The notes beneath the pieces are model-generated. The model saw only the letters and a list, made by a program, of their open reading frames with translations. It did not search any database and had not been told where the DNA came from. A stretch of 64,000 nt of DNA from positions 195,944 through 259,943 of the forward strand of contig VWZL01000908.1 of the NCBI GenBank assembly GCA_013396915.1, in the 5' to 3' direction. The stretch is from Stercorarius parasiticus (taxonomy: Eukaryota > Chordata > Aves > Charadriiformes > Stercorariidae). Of this stretch, positions 38,801 through 52,000 are shown one piece after another. The position numbers were made by a program, and so were the translations under genes. How positions within the stretch are numbered: the first letter of the stretch is position 1; the number at the start of each line of letters is the position of its first letter.

Positions 38801-39810
38801 TACTCCACAGACACCTGTCCAAGAGTGGGGGTGAGCCCAGGGAGTCAGGTTCCTAAGGAGCACTGATATAGTCTCACTCAGTGTAAAAGTGAAAATGCCT
38901 CCAAACAAGAGCCTGTTAGACCACAAGCACAAAGTAATACGGAATATAATTTGCCTGGAAATCCCATAGAAATTTTTGCATGTTGTGGTTTTTTTTTTTT
39001 TTCTTTCTTGATTACAAGACTTTAAAATAAAGAACAAGTCATATCTGGGAATGGATTTTTGTTTAGTGTACAAGTTATCCATTCCAGATCTTCCTTCTGT
39101 GCTAAGAATTTCATAAAGTCAAGTCAGTTGTGATTAATACCTTAATCACAAAGAATTTACAAAAGCATAGAGGAATATTGGACCTCAGTAGGTTAAAATT
39201 ATTAAACATTAAACTTAATTTCTGCTGAGGTAAAGACACGTTCTGCAAGGAAGCGCCAGGAGAGATGGAATTTGACAGTTATGGATGTGAAGACAAAATA
39301 AATTTTTTAAACATTTTAGAAATTCTTCATTTTTTGGTGTTGTTTCTGCCATTTTCCATCTTAACCTTAAACTGAATTTGGTCCTTAAATTGAATTTGTC
39401 CTTCAATCTTTTTTTTACATTTAAAAGTTAATAATTTAAAACTGAAAATCTCATTATTTAAGAATGGGTACCAGGCAGGGAAGGTACAGAACAGAGATAG
39501 AAATTTTTAATATTTACAAATAAGAATCAAAGAACTTGCTGGTGTAGGACTATAGCCTGTGGGACTATAGTCTGGGCCTCGTAATTTACGGCTTTCTGAG
39601 TAGGACTCAGGATTTCTGTGTTTAATGACATCAACATACTACTTGGTATTACAAGTGTAGTCATAAGCATCTTTTATTTAAACAGATTAATTCTTCGCTC
39701 AAAGCTATGCCACAAAATTGGATCTTCTTTAATCAGACCTTAGAAGTGAAATTACAGATATTCTATTTACTGTAATTTGGGTTCACTGTTACTTATTTTC
39801 CTTCAAACAG

Positions 39811-39879
39811 TTGTACCCAACCTCTACAACACAGCCAGGAACCATATCTTTTACAGGAGTCTAGTGTTCTTGTGACAAG
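39811..39879 (+). other. Candidate internal exon, 69 nt (weak to moderate)
   Basis: A strong acceptor (ttacttattttccttcaaacag, ending at 39810) precedes 69 nt, and the exon end AAG is followed by gtaagc at 39880. One frame, starting at the second base, is open throughout (includes QPLQHSQEPYLLQESSVL). The other two contain stops. The length is a multiple of three, consistent with a cassette exon of phase 2-2. That phase does not join directly to the 29.65 kb candidate. Peptide not recognised; it could equally be a non-coding RNA exon or a decoy. Confidence 0.22.
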
Positions 39880-41332
39880 GTAAGCAACAAATCCCAGAGC
39901 AACATTTTGGCAAGGGAACAAAGATTTTTAACTGATTGGTTTTGACAAACTAAGAACCACAACACCTGTTTCAAGCTTCCCCCACCTGGCTTAAATCACT
40001 ACTGAATCTGAGCTATTTTTTTGAAGCTTTTTTCAAACCCTGATTAGAACTAGGTGGTGAACAATTAATGTTTTCAGTTCTGGATGAGAATAATGGTTTG
40101 GACAAAAAAGCTCTGCTCCCTGGGAAAACCTGTACAAAAGCAGAACATCACAAACTAAGGTTTTTTCCCCAGTAGACACCATCACGTACAGCACAAGCTC
40201 ACCGTTCTATACCATATCATTCTATTCTGCAAATTATTTCGAGCTCATCTTCACTTTGAAGATTATTCATTGTTAAAGTGAAGTCTACCAAACTGTTGTA
40301 GATGTGACAACCATACTCTTTATTCCTGTATCACAGAGTGAAGAACTGTGTAACTAACAACATCCCATAAGTGCCTGCAAGGGCTCATCTCTGAGATATC
40401 TTCCAGAAATTCCACTGATGGAGGTCATTTGCAGACATGTCATGACCACATGTATGTATGTATGCATCTCCATACTTCTGTTTTAGGCATGTCTGTACAG
40501 GACTTATCAGAAGAACATGAAGACAGCGTCTTAGTGGGTGTTAGCTTTTCCATCCACTCTCCCTCAGTTTCCAGTTACTATGGGGGAATCACTCTCACCT
40601 CTAATGCAACATGGCACAATGTCTTCTGTCCAGCCCTTAGAAAGTCTGAGAAACTTTGAAAGAAGTGATGGTGCAGCATTAGAAAGGCAAATGCTAACCA
40701 GGCTCCAGCAGGTTAAGTAGGGAACTATAATCTTTCCCGAGACTAAGTCACATTTTAAATTCCGTGCTCTTTATGCATCTCTTTAGTTAATGATATATTT
40801 TCTACAGTGATCCAGTTCAAATCTAGTTTAATCAAATATATATTAATGAACTGTTATTAGCCAAGACTAAAACTGAGCCAAACTGGCTTTGGTAACAGCT
40901 GAACTTGAACTGGAATTGAAGAATTTTCTTGGTTTGATTCCCTAAAAATGAGTTATTTCATTACCTACCTCTAATTTAGATCATGAAGCTCACACAGATA
41001 ATTTTGGGATCAATGAATATCTATGATCTAAACTCATAATACAAATTTTCTGTTTAACTCATCCTTCATAGCAGCAAACTGTAGAATGCTGTAATGCATT
41101 TCTGAGGAGTGAAAGAGCTTTTAAAATATTTCCACAGAAATGAAGAAGGTAGGTTATCAAGATTCTGTGGCCTCCTGGTGAGAATACAGGCACGACATGT
41201 CAGAAAACTACGGTCAAGTTCTGCTCCACCTGAATTGGGGCACAAATTTTCACCCCAGGTCACTTCAAATCAGGCAGGACAGCATCTCTATCTCATCCCT
41301 GCCTGAGATCCTTAATTTTGTACTATATATTC
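39880..41332. other. Unique non-coding DNA
   Basis: No recognisable gene or repeat. Small open frames at 40429-40720 and 41066-41427 show no known motif. Confidence 0.5.
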
Positions 41333-41423
41333 AGAATCACAGAATCATAGAATGTGTTGGGTTGGAAAGGACCCTTAAAGGTCATCTAGTCCAACCCCCT
41401 GCAGTAGGCAGGGACATCTTCAA

Positions 41424-42072
41424 CTAGATGAGGTTGCTCAGAGCCTCATCAAGACTGGCCTTGAATGTCTCCAGGGCTGGGGCCTCCACCACCTCTCTGG
41501 GCAACCTCTTCCAGTGTCTCACCACCCTCATTGTGAAGAACTTCTTCCTAATGTCTAATCTAAATCTACCCTGTTCTAGTTTAAAACCATTGCCCCTCGT
41601 CCTATTGCTACATGCCCTTGGAAACAGCCCCTCCCCAGCTTCCTTGTAGACCCCCTTCAGATACTGGAGGGCCACTATAAGTTCTCCCCGGAGCCTTCTC
41701 TTCTCCAGACTGAACAACCCCAGCTCTCTCAGCCTGTCCTCATAGGAGAGGTGCTCCAGCCCTTGGATCATCTTTGCGGCCCTCCTCTGGACCCGCTCCA
41801 ACAGGTCCATGTCCTTCTTGGNGGTCCCTCTGGATGATATCCCATCTCTGTGGCACATCGACCGCACCACTCAGCTTGGTGTCATCGGCAAATTTGCTGA
41901 GGGTGCACTTGATCCCGCTGTCTAAATCATTGATGAAGATACTGAACAGCACCGATCCCAGTACATATCCCTGAGGGACACTACCTGTCACCCCTCTCCA
42001 GCTGAACATCGAGCCATTGACCACCACCCTCTGGATGCGACCATACAGACCAGACAGTTCCTTATCCACCAA
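41424..42072 (-). pseudogene. CR1 ORF2 remnants on either side of a gap
   Basis: Two overlapping minus-strand open frames meet at the N. The upstream part (about 41822-42072) holds the RT block ([20 protein letters not shown]) and an intact catalytic FADDTK. The downstream part (about 41424-41820) holds [42 protein letters not shown] and [18 protein letters not shown], ending at the family stop. The segment between the catalytic motif and the ERVQRRA block is missing at the N. The copy is 5'-truncated and cannot be functional. Confidence 0.85.
41822..41822. other. Ambiguous base N at a second CR1 deletion junction
   Basis: This is the only other n in the window. It again lies exactly where CR1 sequence of about 330 bp is missing. 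The ORF reads through it with an undetermined residue. Confidence 0.8.
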
Positions 42073-43646
42073 ACGGTCTACCCATCAAATCCATATCTCG
42101 CCAACTCAGAGGGAAGGATGTTGTGACGGATGTTCCATTGAAACCAATTCTGTTCCACTGTAGAGTTCAGCAGCAGTGAAAGAGTATTCAGACACAAATT
42201 CTATTAGGCAAAAATGTGCTCCCCTGACAAAGCACTCAACTAGGAGTCAGTCTACTTCTTCCTTGCAGTTTACTGAAGATATGGTCATTTGTACATGTAT
42301 AGAGCAGTAAAGCTCTTATCAAAGCTTTTTCGTTTTCTCTCTTGATCACTGAATTCTTCCATCCTGATCCCTTCATCTTATGGCAGTTAAATATGGATGT
42401 TCTTTCAAATCTCACTTTCATAGCTTTCTATCGTGCTCATCTTTCCATTTTATCTCTATTGCCATCATTTACACAGCATCAAACAAATTTCTTTCTCACA
42501 TTAGAGCATCCAAATACCTTACAACATCTGAAGTTGTCTTGCTATATTCTCCTGATTTCTCTCCCTTGATGTTTTTTACATTGGTGTTTCCCATAAATAA
42601 CTTCCAGGGCATTTTATATTTATATATACACACACATATATAGTACCATCCTATCCATTTAAAAAACGTTTAATAACCTGCCTTATCCATAGTCCTGACA
42701 GACCATTAATATTTGGCATCAGTTAAGTTAGTAGCACTTGTTGCCATCAAGACAACTGCTATCAGTAATTATAGATTCCCCGCATGTTACTACTGTAACC
42801 TCAAGTCTTTGCCTCTTTCCTGTTTGCCTCTTTAGTCTCTTCTTGTATCTTATCTAAAGCTCTGACTGGGAGTTATTTTAGGGAGGGAACATCTTTATTC
42901 TCTGCCTATCCAGTACCTAGTATAATGAAGCCTTGTTTTGAATTTGACTCTTCGGTCAATACTTCAGCAGAAATAGTAATAAAGATGCTCCTAATTCCAT
43001 GCTGGTGACAGATGATTGCCTAATTCCAAATCATACTCGGGCATTCATGAAGGTGCCTGCACAGCAATTATGGTCATGATGACACAAGTCAATAACATAG
43101 TCTCAGGTGGGATAATATAACATGCAACAATTCTGCCTGACCACCAGCACCACAAACTTGAAAATGATTGCTCAAGGCTGATCTTTGAAGTTTTAGAATC
43201 CATTCACACCTTACACTGCCACTTACTCACTTTTTCAGTGTGAACTGGAGAGAAACAATGAATTATCTTGCCTCAGCTTGTCATGAAAGTAGCTGAGCCC
43301 TGGGAGAGTGATCAGTAACATCAAATCTGGGACCATATTGCAGACCTTCCTTTAGGGCTAGTCTACATCCCTTGTTTACAGAAGTATTTTTATATTTACA
43401 TTGCAAAATTTCTCCAAGATTAATTCAAGGATCTTCTTTTTTTTCTGTGTGTGTGTGTTTGTGCTTCCCCAGGATTCCTACATGTCCAATTTTGCAGCAG
43501 AAACTCCTAAGAGACCTCTGGACATCCTGGAGACATCTGCTGTACAAGTAGATATCTAATCCACAATTCATTCATAAGGAACCCAATGTTAATTGGAAAT
43601 TTAGACTATTATACTTCTGTCTTGGACCTATTCAAGAAAAGAATAC

Positions 43647-43663
43647 TTTTTTTTTTTTTTTTT
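43647..43663. repeat. Poly-T homopolymer (T17)
   Basis: Seventeen consecutive T. There is no adjacent retrocopy or SINE body, so it is a simple homopolymer. Confidence 0.9.
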
Positions 43664-44918
43664 AACAATCTGTAGTGGCTAAAAGCCATAAGCCAATGAG
43701 CAAAGTTACTAGGTGTCAAATTATGTGTTACTGCAGTGGTTTTGCACTTATGTAGTCCACTTATGTAGATGACAATTAAGTTCTGCTGAAACAGACACAG
43801 ACAGAATCTTGTGACTAGAAACAACAAATCAGATGTTCCTTCCGTACAAACGTCAGAGAGAAATGAATGATTATGCCATTCAATCCATTACACACACCCC
43901 GCCAAATACACTTCCTTACAGGCTGTTTTAAAAAGTATTTTGTTCGGTTATAAACTTACATATTTCTGTTATAATAAGGTATAGGCAAAGAGAAAGAAAC
44001 TAAATTCAAGGTTCACTTAGAAAATCACAGCTTAATAACACAAAGTCGTAGATACATTTTTCACTATTCCTTTCAGCAGTGTTTGGCCAAACTCCCATTG
44101 ATCTCCCAGTTATTAGATAAAACACTCGTCTGCCTTTTCAACGCTCTTACTGCCACAGGCATCACCTTAAATAAACTGAAATTGAACATGACATTTAATG
44201 TCAAGCTCAGCACTGCTAATGCAATTGTGATTGTCTCTAGAAAAACATGTAGCATGATTCCCTTTCCAACATATATGAGATGTATATCCCTCTCTCCATC
44301 CTACTGAATATTCCTGGCCCAGACATTCTACAAGGCTAATACTGAATATCTTTGTTTCCTCCATCTCATCTCCAAAGCAAACTGTTAGTGACTTTTCCTC
44401 AAGATTATTTTTCATCTAGTGCTTGACAGAAATAGACCTACATCTGCAGTCTCACATGAGAATGCAACAGTCAGTAAATTTTTCCTGTGGTCAATGGGTG
44501 TCGGGCTGTTGGGATTTTTTTATTTATGAGGAGAAATAAAGAAACTTTATGCCCTTCCCCATGAATGCTTCAAAAATTACGAATACACTTTTGTCTGTCA
44601 ATAGTAGCGACGATCTAGGCAGTAGATGAGTTACATCAATGCAGGGAAAAGCAAGTTGAATTGCAACAGCTCTATAATTTATGTATCACAAGAATACACA
44701 AATAAACCTTTCTGAAAATGCATTTTGTGACAGAGTAAGATATATTTTTATCAAATTATAATCTGACAATGTACCGCACTGCAGATAGTAACAAGGGGAA
44801 ATGCAAAGCACACTGTTGAAAGACTGTCACAGAAAAGCTGCTTTTGGGTTACCTGGTTTACTCATAGTTCACCATCCTTGAGTATCAGTGTCCTGAAACA
44901 ATTTTTTAATATTTATAG

Positions 44919-44996
44919 ATCTGCTGTAAAGATGGAGCTCAAAGACACCCATTAGAGTTCATTAAAAATGAGACTGACTCTGAGGAGAAAGAGTAG
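44919..44996 (+). other. Candidate terminal coding exon (very weak)
   Basis: A T-rich stretch ending in atttatag (44918) precedes 25 open codons and a TAG at 44994-44996. The peptide ends in an acidic tail (EFIKNETDSEEKE). About 110 bp further on is a good donor-like site (caggcag|gtaaga at about 45104), which would conflict with a terminal exon. The pyrimidine tract is poor. Probably a decoy. Confidence 0.08.
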
Positions 44997-46634
44997 GATC
45001 CTATTATTCCCATATCCAAGAAAGTATTGCAAGACAGTAAATGGGCAAGACTGCTTGAAATTTTTACAAACTGTCCACAAAAGGATGAGGTAGAGCCCAG
45101 GCAGGTAAGATACCTGTCAGTAATGTTGCTGCTTCACAGTTCGATAAAAGGTGAAAATCTCTCTAGGCATACCAGGTTGTCTTGTTGTGACAAGGATGGT
45201 GTTCATCTTAATAGTACCTCTAATATGGGCCTCCAAGAAACTTGGGTAGCCATTGTAAATAATCCTTTGTATAATTTTATGTTATTCTAGGCAGCGATAC
45301 AGAAAATGAATTGCTAAAAATATCCACGTGCTTTGGCCAATAGCAACATATGCTTAGAAAGGTAATGAAACTATTCTCACTTATAGGATGGCAGGAAACA
45401 AATAGCCAACACTTTCTATAACAACTTAGACCTTTACAGTGGGATAATTTTAACCCTATTTTAATACCATTTGGGGACTAATCTGTGATTTAGCACTGTG
45501 TTTGTCTTTGAAATTAAACAGATATCAACCTGTTCTCTGTGTCTGATGTTCCATGAAACAACATAAAGAAATTTCATCAATCAGTACAATACGTTAATTC
45601 CACCAAAGACAAAAACTTACTGTTCTCCAACTATTTTGGCATTTTATATTGTCACCATTCACCACCAAGGGCTTTAAACAGAAAAATCAATAGGTACAGC
45701 AAAATCCCAGCATTGCTATGTTGTTGTTTATCCTGTTGTAGGTTGAACCTCAGCTTGAAGGGATAAGGCAATGAGGTTGAGACAAAAATGGTGGGATTTT
45801 TTCCCCTTGTCATTGTCAGTAACGCTGGATGGATAACTTAGAATAGAAAGGGAAAGAAACAACTTTTCCTCATTATAGTGCCATACTGAATTTGCCCAGA
45901 CTCCACTGGAAGCCAAATCTCTGACTGACTCTTGCATGGTGGTTCACAGGGGCACCACAGAGAAACCTATAGGGCCAAATTTGGTCTTTCATGCAATGAA
46001 GATTAATTACTTTTAGAAATGATGGATATGGCTTACTGGAGTCTCGATCTTACCCTGGAGGAAAAGTCAAAAACTCTTAAAAGTCTGAAATAAAGCATGA
46101 AAGTTATCATAATCTATGGTGCACCAAAGTTTACATCAAAGCTTAACAAAGAATCAAGTGGGAAGCTTGAACTCCAATACCTTTGATTAATGGGGACTCT
46201 GACTTTTGTGAAAACTAGGGACAACAACTTGTCCTCTTATTTGTGCTTTCTGTTTTTACCAGCATCTTCCTTGTTTCCTCAATTTGCACCAACTGTTATT
46301 CTTCAAGAAGCTCACTTCTTGTAAACATTCTGTTCTGCCCTCTGTCATGACAAGTTATTGAATATATTAATTGAATAATTTGATCCAGTTCAGTGAACTA
46401 GAGCATATTCCTGAAGGCTGCTGGTTTGAAGTAATTCTTTTCCCACTTTTCCCAATTCTTTCTCAAATCAGTCTGTTTTTGAAAGAACTTCCTTTTTCTT
46501 AATCCCTTATCTACGATCCTTCTAACATCACTGCTAAATATACTACCAGTATGCATGAATTCTAAAATTGTGGGTTTTTACAATGGCCTCAAAGTGCTTT
46601 ATAATATTATTTTTGTTGCAAGCTCAATAATAAT

Positions 46635-46650
46635 TTGTGTGTGTGTGTGT
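46635..46650. repeat. (TG)n microsatellite
   Basis: Eight TG units, then acatacaca. Simple dinucleotide repeat. Confidence 0.9.
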
Positions 46651-49015
46651 ACATACACAAACAAAACAATGAAAGCTTTCTGTATTAAAAAGTGATAGAA
46701 ATGTTTAAGCAATCACCACATAGCTACAGTAATGTTTGTAGTAATCATTGAATAAAATGTTATGTACAACTTAAAAGTCAGAGTGTGTTTTTTGTAAGCT
46801 GATGAGAAACTATGCTGAGCAAGCAAAATAAATGATCTGATGAAGAAAAGGATGTTAAAATCCAGGTATCCATTTAATTGAAGCAAGGGGATATTATTTT
46901 GAACAGGCAGAGATGTTCTATAGTACAACACACTTCTTTTAGTTATTTTTTTAAATAAAGATAAAATAGTGAAACAAACTATTAAAAATTTCTTCCTGAG
47001 TTAAGATATTGTACATCAGATTCTTGAAAATATAAAACTTGAAAATGGTAGGGCGGAGGAACTTATAATGAAAATAGGGAAAGACTTTCAACAATGGTAA
47101 CTCTACCAGGAAACTCTACAGTTTTAGACTACATTTTTTCCCCTCAGTCTATAGTCAGCACTGCATTCAGTCAAAAGTCAAAGCAAATGTACAAGCAATG
47201 CCATCATAACATTTGATTTCTGCATACTTCCTTGTAAAGGCCAGCAGTCATCACATTCTTCTTAATACGAGGGCAAGAGGGGAAAAGCAAGAGATTAAGT
47301 AAATATTTAGTCCTTCAACAGGCCACAACCTAGCATTATCATCACTAGACAGCAGCTTTTAGCCACTGCCCCTGGACCCCACTCTCTCCAGGTGATGGGG
47401 ACATCTATCTTCAAAAGTAGAGATTTCCTATGTATGTAAAAAAATAGTCAGATTCTCATCTGACCTAAACTATAGTTTCATATAAATCAATAACACTGAC
47501 ATGGTTCCACTAAAGGTAATGAACTTATGTTTCTTCAAGCTTTGTTTCATGAAATGTTTTCCAAACAAATGTGACTTTTTTTCCCCAGATAAATCTTGAG
47601 GAGAACTTAAATGCTAAGATACTACAAAGCTACATATAGAACAAAGAAAATATCTGTTCTTAGCTTTCCATAAATAAAACAAAACCATACCACACCAGAA
47701 GAATGTTTAAAACCTATGATGCGGGCATGAAAAAGTCTTCCTAGTGTAGGAAGTAATGGATTGTCTACTTTTTAGGATTATGAGATTAGTTACAGTTCCT
47801 TCAAACAAGTACTTTCAGGTATCTGAGAAGCTAGGACCATTTTCATTAAATAGTAAAAGAGAAATATTACTAGGTTGGTTTAGGCAGTAAATAAGTAAAG
47901 CAGCAGTGCGTAACTGTGGTATATGTGATTTCTGTACGTTAGCATATGAAGCATGCAGTGTTAGAGTAAATTGTGCCACTGGAACTTAGTAGCAGGAAAC
48001 CATGACACCTACCAGAAAAGTTTGGCCGCAAAATGATCATTTCAGAAGGTATTTTTAAGTGGGTTCAACACTCAAGACAACACCGCTTCCTCTCTGCTCC
48101 CTGAGAGATGGAGAAAATGAGATGACAGCAATCAACAGAACCAATACAGATTTGATGTAGCATCTGACAGCATTTATGTTAATAGCACTTTCTTGTCCTA
48201 CTATCCAAAGAAATATGCTGTCAACGCTCCACGTGCAACTGGGACATCTCACTATGGTTGTCTCATCTTCACATAAGAATCTCCTGACAAAAATTTGTAC
48301 TACAGAAAATGTAGAGTTAAGCTTTCTTGTTTACCAGTGAATTCAGTTCTTGAGGAATCTATGATCCAAACTTAAGTCAAAGCAAAGATTAGTTTGCTGT
48401 AACTACTTTGAGCCAATTGGACATATGAAGTTCTATTAAAATTTCAGAACAGCTGATCATAAGGCATTTAAGGGGGTTTGATCCCATTCTGTTTCACTAA
48501 GCATTAAACATTATATTTCTAGCCTCCTAAAAAAAGTTCTACCCAGATAAGTTTGTATTTCATGAAAGATATTTTAAGCCAACATCAAAAAATGAACTGA
48601 CAAGGAAAATATTTCTATTTATTTCACTTTCACTTAAATGCTATAATTAGATGTCCAACTTATTGGAGAATTATTTCTGCTTACTTCAAACACCCATACC
48701 AATGTTTTTAGTCAGGAAGCAGAAGTATATTGCTATGGGGTCGATCAACACACGAATGTCTCCATTATATTAAATATAGTAAGTGAACACTGACTCTTTC
48801 TCAGAAAATTAATATTCTCCTATTAGACAGCAAGCAGCTTAATAAATATGTTACCAACTTAATTAATAAACTATTTTTTTTTTTTTGTCATGGTGAGTTA
48901 GAATAAGTGACTTAAAACACTGCAATACATTCATATTAAGAAAAGGAAAGAAGATGCCCATGAGAAGATCTGGGTAATTATTTTTTTGGTTGAACACTAT
49001 ATTAATTTGGGAGGA

Positions 49016-49037
49016 GACTTCCATTTATATGGAAGTC
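49016..49037. repeat. Short perfect hairpin (9-bp stem, 4-nt loop)
   Basis: gacttccat, loop ttat, atggaagtc. A perfect but short inverted repeat of a size expected occasionally by chance in this length of DNA. Confidence 0.7.
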
Positions 49038-52000
49038 AGCTGCTAAATTTTATTTGAAAAAAATAAATATGTTTGAAAACCATATGTATTTTTCACATTC
49101 AGATAATAAATGGTTCTTATTTTGAAATTACTGTCTGTAGAAATTTGTCTAGATTTACCTTCTGAAAAGGTAAGAAATTTCTGGAAAGCAAAGTGAGAAA
49201 GGCGAGTCAAGGTTGTTTTTATTTTGATTTTCAATTTGTCAAGAGGATCAAAAGCAGGAGTACTGAGTAGCTCTGATCTGCAATTTTATTTATTTTTGAT
49301 TTTTTTAAAAAACTGTACAGACAAACCAATTCTTCTTACCACTTAAATGAGGAATCTTGCTTTTTCTTTCTCCACTGGGCAGAAATAGAATATGTTGGAT
49401 AGAGGAATTCTGTTCTTGTGTTAGCCTTTTTTGACATTGTGAATATTGAGAGTACTGGCTTGCCTTTTGTCTATTGAAAATATACTAAAATAATAATCCT
49501 GATAGTATGGTACGTTTGTATGTTTCCCAGAAAGTGCAGATCCTTTCAGTCTCAGAATCTCCTACATTGTGTGGTGCACTTGGTATACTAATCGGAGTAT
49601 TTTACACTTAACACTTGGAAGTTGTCTGGAATGTGTAGCTCAGGATATCACTAAGCTTAAATTATTTCATACAATACTAACATAATCAATAGCTAAATTA
49701 ATGCATTAATGTTTGCCAACCCTGTAACAGGTAACTGCTTCACTTATCAGATCCAAGGGGCCATTTTCTTTCCCATGGATTTCAGTCTACCTCCTTCAAC
49801 AGTACTGAAACATCTTGTTACAGAGGAACCGCAAGAACTGGATGAGAATTTTTTTCTTGCCCTACTAATACATTACTTTTCTTGCTACAAAAATATTTTA
49901 ACCACACAGTCAAGAGCTTCTCAACAGGTTCAGCTGGGGAGAGCTAAAATATTTCATTTTGCAATTTTAATCTTGGAGGGGTTTTTTTTGTTTTTCTTAA
50001 GCTAAAATTGTCAGTATTTCAAACTAAAAACTGCTATTTTAAAAAAAAATAATTTTGAAACAGGACATTTCAACACTTCTATAAACCCTCTCCTTTCCAT
50101 TATATATATTATTTCAAGTTGATTTATTCGTCAAATCTATTTCTGGTGTGAGTAATTTACTTTCAGCAAATAAACAGCTTCTGCAAAGATACAAAATAAG
50201 AGTAATTTTCTGTTTCTAAGAATAAAATTTTCACCTCTGAGAAATTAAACTGTAAAACCTACTTGCCCAGTAAGATCAGGGGTTGTTTCTTAAGACTTAA
50301 GTATTACCTTAGAAATCTCCATGCACTGTATGAAGTACAAACATTAACCTCTTACACTAGCACATATTGCAGATAGCCACAACCAAGAACTGTTTTAAAG
50401 TTTTAAGTGAATTTGAAATTTAGAATGCATAGACACAAAATTTTGAAGGAGTTTTTAGCATTTGAGAGTACAGATGTCATGCTTAGCCATAGAAGTAGTG
50501 CTACATGTGCAAAATCACTCCATACCACCACCTACATTTAGAGAAGAACAGAACCTGTTTTTACAAATTAAAGCATAGCTTAGTCTTTATGAAACACTAA
50601 ATTGTTTCTTTTACCCTTTTGTGACTTCCAGATAACGTGGTCACCCAATGCAACTGATGAATGACTGCATCCACAATGTCTATGTCTACTGAATAAACGG
50701 GCTGAGACAACCTGCTAGGATATATTCTGTTAGTTATTCAACTGGAATGGATTTGTGCTCGTGACTTAAAAAAAAATAAAAATTAGCTTCCCCATAACCC
50801 TTTTGCAATTCCCTGAGACATTGATCCCTATTATTATGCTATTCTGAATGCCGTCTCAGTAGGATTCTACCTAAGTAGAATAGGATCCGTTACTAGATTC
50901 ATCTTTTCATGAAGTATCGAACTGCTGGAAACATAAAAGTTTTGTGTATCAGTCTGCCTTTCATCTGAGTTTTGCCTTGAAATGTAAGAGGGGAGGAGGT
51001 AGGCTAAAGAATTTTCTTTACGTTTTATGTAACTGAATTAGCCCATTTCACTCCATGTAAATTCCCATTGACTGCTGAAACACTCACTAATGAATAATTA
51101 GAGAAATAAGTTGCTTGAGTCTAGACTATCTGCTTCAGTAGTCAGTGGCAACATGGCCAATGGGAACATTAACTACTGTTTTACTCCTTCATCGTAAAAG
51201 GAAAGGTCTTTCAAAAATAACCACGTCCCTTGATACAATAATGACTTCCTACTGCATACAGTTACAAACTATGATAGGTTGTTGTATAGCAATAAAGCAG
51301 TAGAGATGCTATGTGTCAGTAGTGTGGAATCTATTTCTTAAGTGAATCAGTATATATGCAACACTAAATAAAACAATAAACCATACATGGTTGGACCAGG
51401 GAGTAGAAGATAATGTAAAATTATGCACATTTGTTTCTCTTATGTCTTTGCACCTTAGTTTTACTAGGGTTTGGAGGAAAAGAGAGGCACAGAATGACTT
51501 CCTACACAAGAACACCCAACCTTAGAAGTTGTTTAAAAAATGAGAAAGCTATTGAGTTTTAAAATCATTAATCCATAGAATGGAAAATCAGTCTTTTACC
51601 AGAGCAGAGCAAAGCACAAAAATACTTAAAAAGTGACTTCATTCCCAGTAAGTAAGATTTTCCAGGGTCTGCAAGGTATGGTATCAGTGAGATCTGACAG
51701 GAAGACAAGCAGAGAGAGAGGAAAGCCTGGAAGTGTCTCTATGGAAGGTTAGTCTAAGGTCATCTGACTGATAAATGGTCAGATACCTATAGGCAAATGA
51801 GGACTTGGAAAAGAGGTAACTGTTTAAGACACACACTTTTCAAAATACTTCAGCATTCAATAAAACTACCTTTGTCTTTATGAAATTATTTGATTATAGA
51901 CTATCATGGTGATAATTTAAGGGGGAGGGGAATTGTAGAGCCTGGACCCACATCAGACCTGGTGAATGATCTAAGCTGAAGGATACAATTCCATTCTGTG

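Larger units (their letters stand above)
30013..39810. other. Unique AT-rich non-coding DNA
   Basis: Nearly 10 kb without CR1, which is long for this window. Contents are a 39-40 bp tandem repeat at 32683-32795, C-rich runs at about 33295-33320, a G9 run at 34925-34933, an A/C-rich tract at 35768-35865, and T runs near 38990. Open frames such as 38753-39082 (-) and 35766-36032 (-) carry no recognisable motif. Confidence 0.55.
41333..42128 (-). mobile_element. CR1 LINE, 5'-truncated, internal segment missing at an N
   Basis: On the plus strand it begins with the 3' terminal repeats (aatcacagaatcatagaatg), then gttgggttggaaaggaccc and gtcatctagtccaaccccct. It continues through the ORF2 C-terminal region to the block ending tccatgtccttcttgg. 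At the ambiguous base 41822 it jumps to ggtccctctggatgatatcc in the RT region. About 330 bp present in the 28.5 kb copy (roughly 28690-29020) is absent. The copy ends in the RT domain near 42128 (gaaggatgttgtg). Confidence 0.94.

Noticed and set aside
49345..49378. 34-nt minus-strand exon-like segment (tctgcccag ... gtaaga)
   Set aside because: Short, Lys-rich and AT-driven. Such acceptor/donor pairs recur by chance in this window.
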